Positions 62,916-62,934 of a stretch of 62,934 bases of DNA are shown piece after piece. The notes beneath the pieces are model-generated. The model searched no databases and had not been told where the DNA came from. It saw nothing but the letters and a program-made list of their open reading frames with translations. Source of the DNA: Alcaligenaceae bacterium (GTDB lineage: Bacteria > Pseudomonadota > Gammaproteobacteria > Burkholderiales > Burkholderiaceae_B); the NCBI GenBank assembly GCA_012839585.1, contig DUNB01000069.1, forward strand, positions 1 to 62,934, given 5' to 3'. Within the stretch, counting starts at the first letter, position 1. Each line of letters starts with the position of its first letter. The translations under genes were made by a program, and so were the position numbers.

Positions 62916-62934
62916 CGCAGATTCATGTGCACTC
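62916..62934 (+). repeat. 19-base direct repeat at window end
   Basis: The last 19 bases (CGCAGATTCATGTGCACTC) are identical to 62618-62636 in the same orientation, as when an assembler ends a contig on a repeated k-mer. Confidence 0.85.

Noticed and set aside
62663-62932. 89-residue open frame on the minus strand at the window end
   Set aside because: It is the reverse copy of the helicase segment within the terminal foldback, not a separate gene.
1-62934. CRISPR arrays, tRNA or rRNA genes
   Set aside because: No regularly spaced repeats and no cloverleaf or rRNA-like stretch were recognised on either strand.

Overview
The window reads as chromosome of a betaproteobacterium of the Alcaligenaceae/Burkholderiales type with moderate G+C. 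This rests on gene order and protein character (rpe-gph-trpEGDC, apaG-mltA, dacC-dat-ybeD-lipB-lipA, galU-coaX-birA) and on the many TRAP transporters. The genus cannot be fixed from what is seen. The last ~290 bases look like an assembly foldback and should not be trusted as genomic sequence.

Layout. (1) 1-4930: a TRAP transporter (dctPQM), a tandem alpha/beta-barrel protein and a TesB-like thioesterase, with a fossil TnpB gene and its RNA-like tail between the last two. (2) 5094-8077: a nitric-oxide defence block, nnrS and hmp facing nsrR, with two NsrR-type operators. (3) 8209-14348: central metabolism (acnA, pgi, a small membrane protein, a tartrate/D-malate dehydrogenase). (4) 14501-42855: a ~28 kb aromatic catabolic island. 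It holds an AraC regulator, a StyA/StyB-type indole/styrene monooxygenase with an SDR and a CrtI-like flavoprotein, a second TRAP transporter, an SDR-DUF35-thiolase-fold-CoA ligase-Rieske oxygenase operon, an operon of fused flavin monooxygenase/OYE, gentisate-type dioxygenase, fumarylpyruvate hydrolase, nitrilase and isatin-hydrolase-like cyclase, a hotdog thioesterase, two MarR regulators and a two-subunit 2-oxoacid:ferredoxin oxidoreductase. (5) 42871-62934: housekeeping genes, including a trp operon with a Trp-rich leader peptide and attenuator not usually annotated.

How the island may work (inference). The genes fit a complete route from an indole-3-acetate-like compound. Rieske dioxygenase plus SDR would give dioxindole-3-acetate, and the CoA ligase would activate it. 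A thiolase-fold protein lacking the thiolase triad, with its DUF35 partner, would cleave it by retro-aldol to isatin and acetyl-CoA. The cyclase would open isatin to isatinate (2-aminophenylglyoxylate), and the IOR-like oxidoreductase would decarboxylate that to anthraniloyl-CoA. The fused monooxygenase, thioesterase, gentisate-type dioxygenase and FAH hydrolase would finish ring cleavage. The StyA/StyB arm could feed indole into the same isatin node. No step is proven by sequence alone.

Regulation. Seven promoters, five or six in the island and two in the left TRAP block, carry a related AT-rich box (core CTAAACTATT) just after a -35-like hexamer. This suggests one MarR-type regulon joining both blocks. 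A separate AraC/XylS-like direct repeat precedes the StyA operon.
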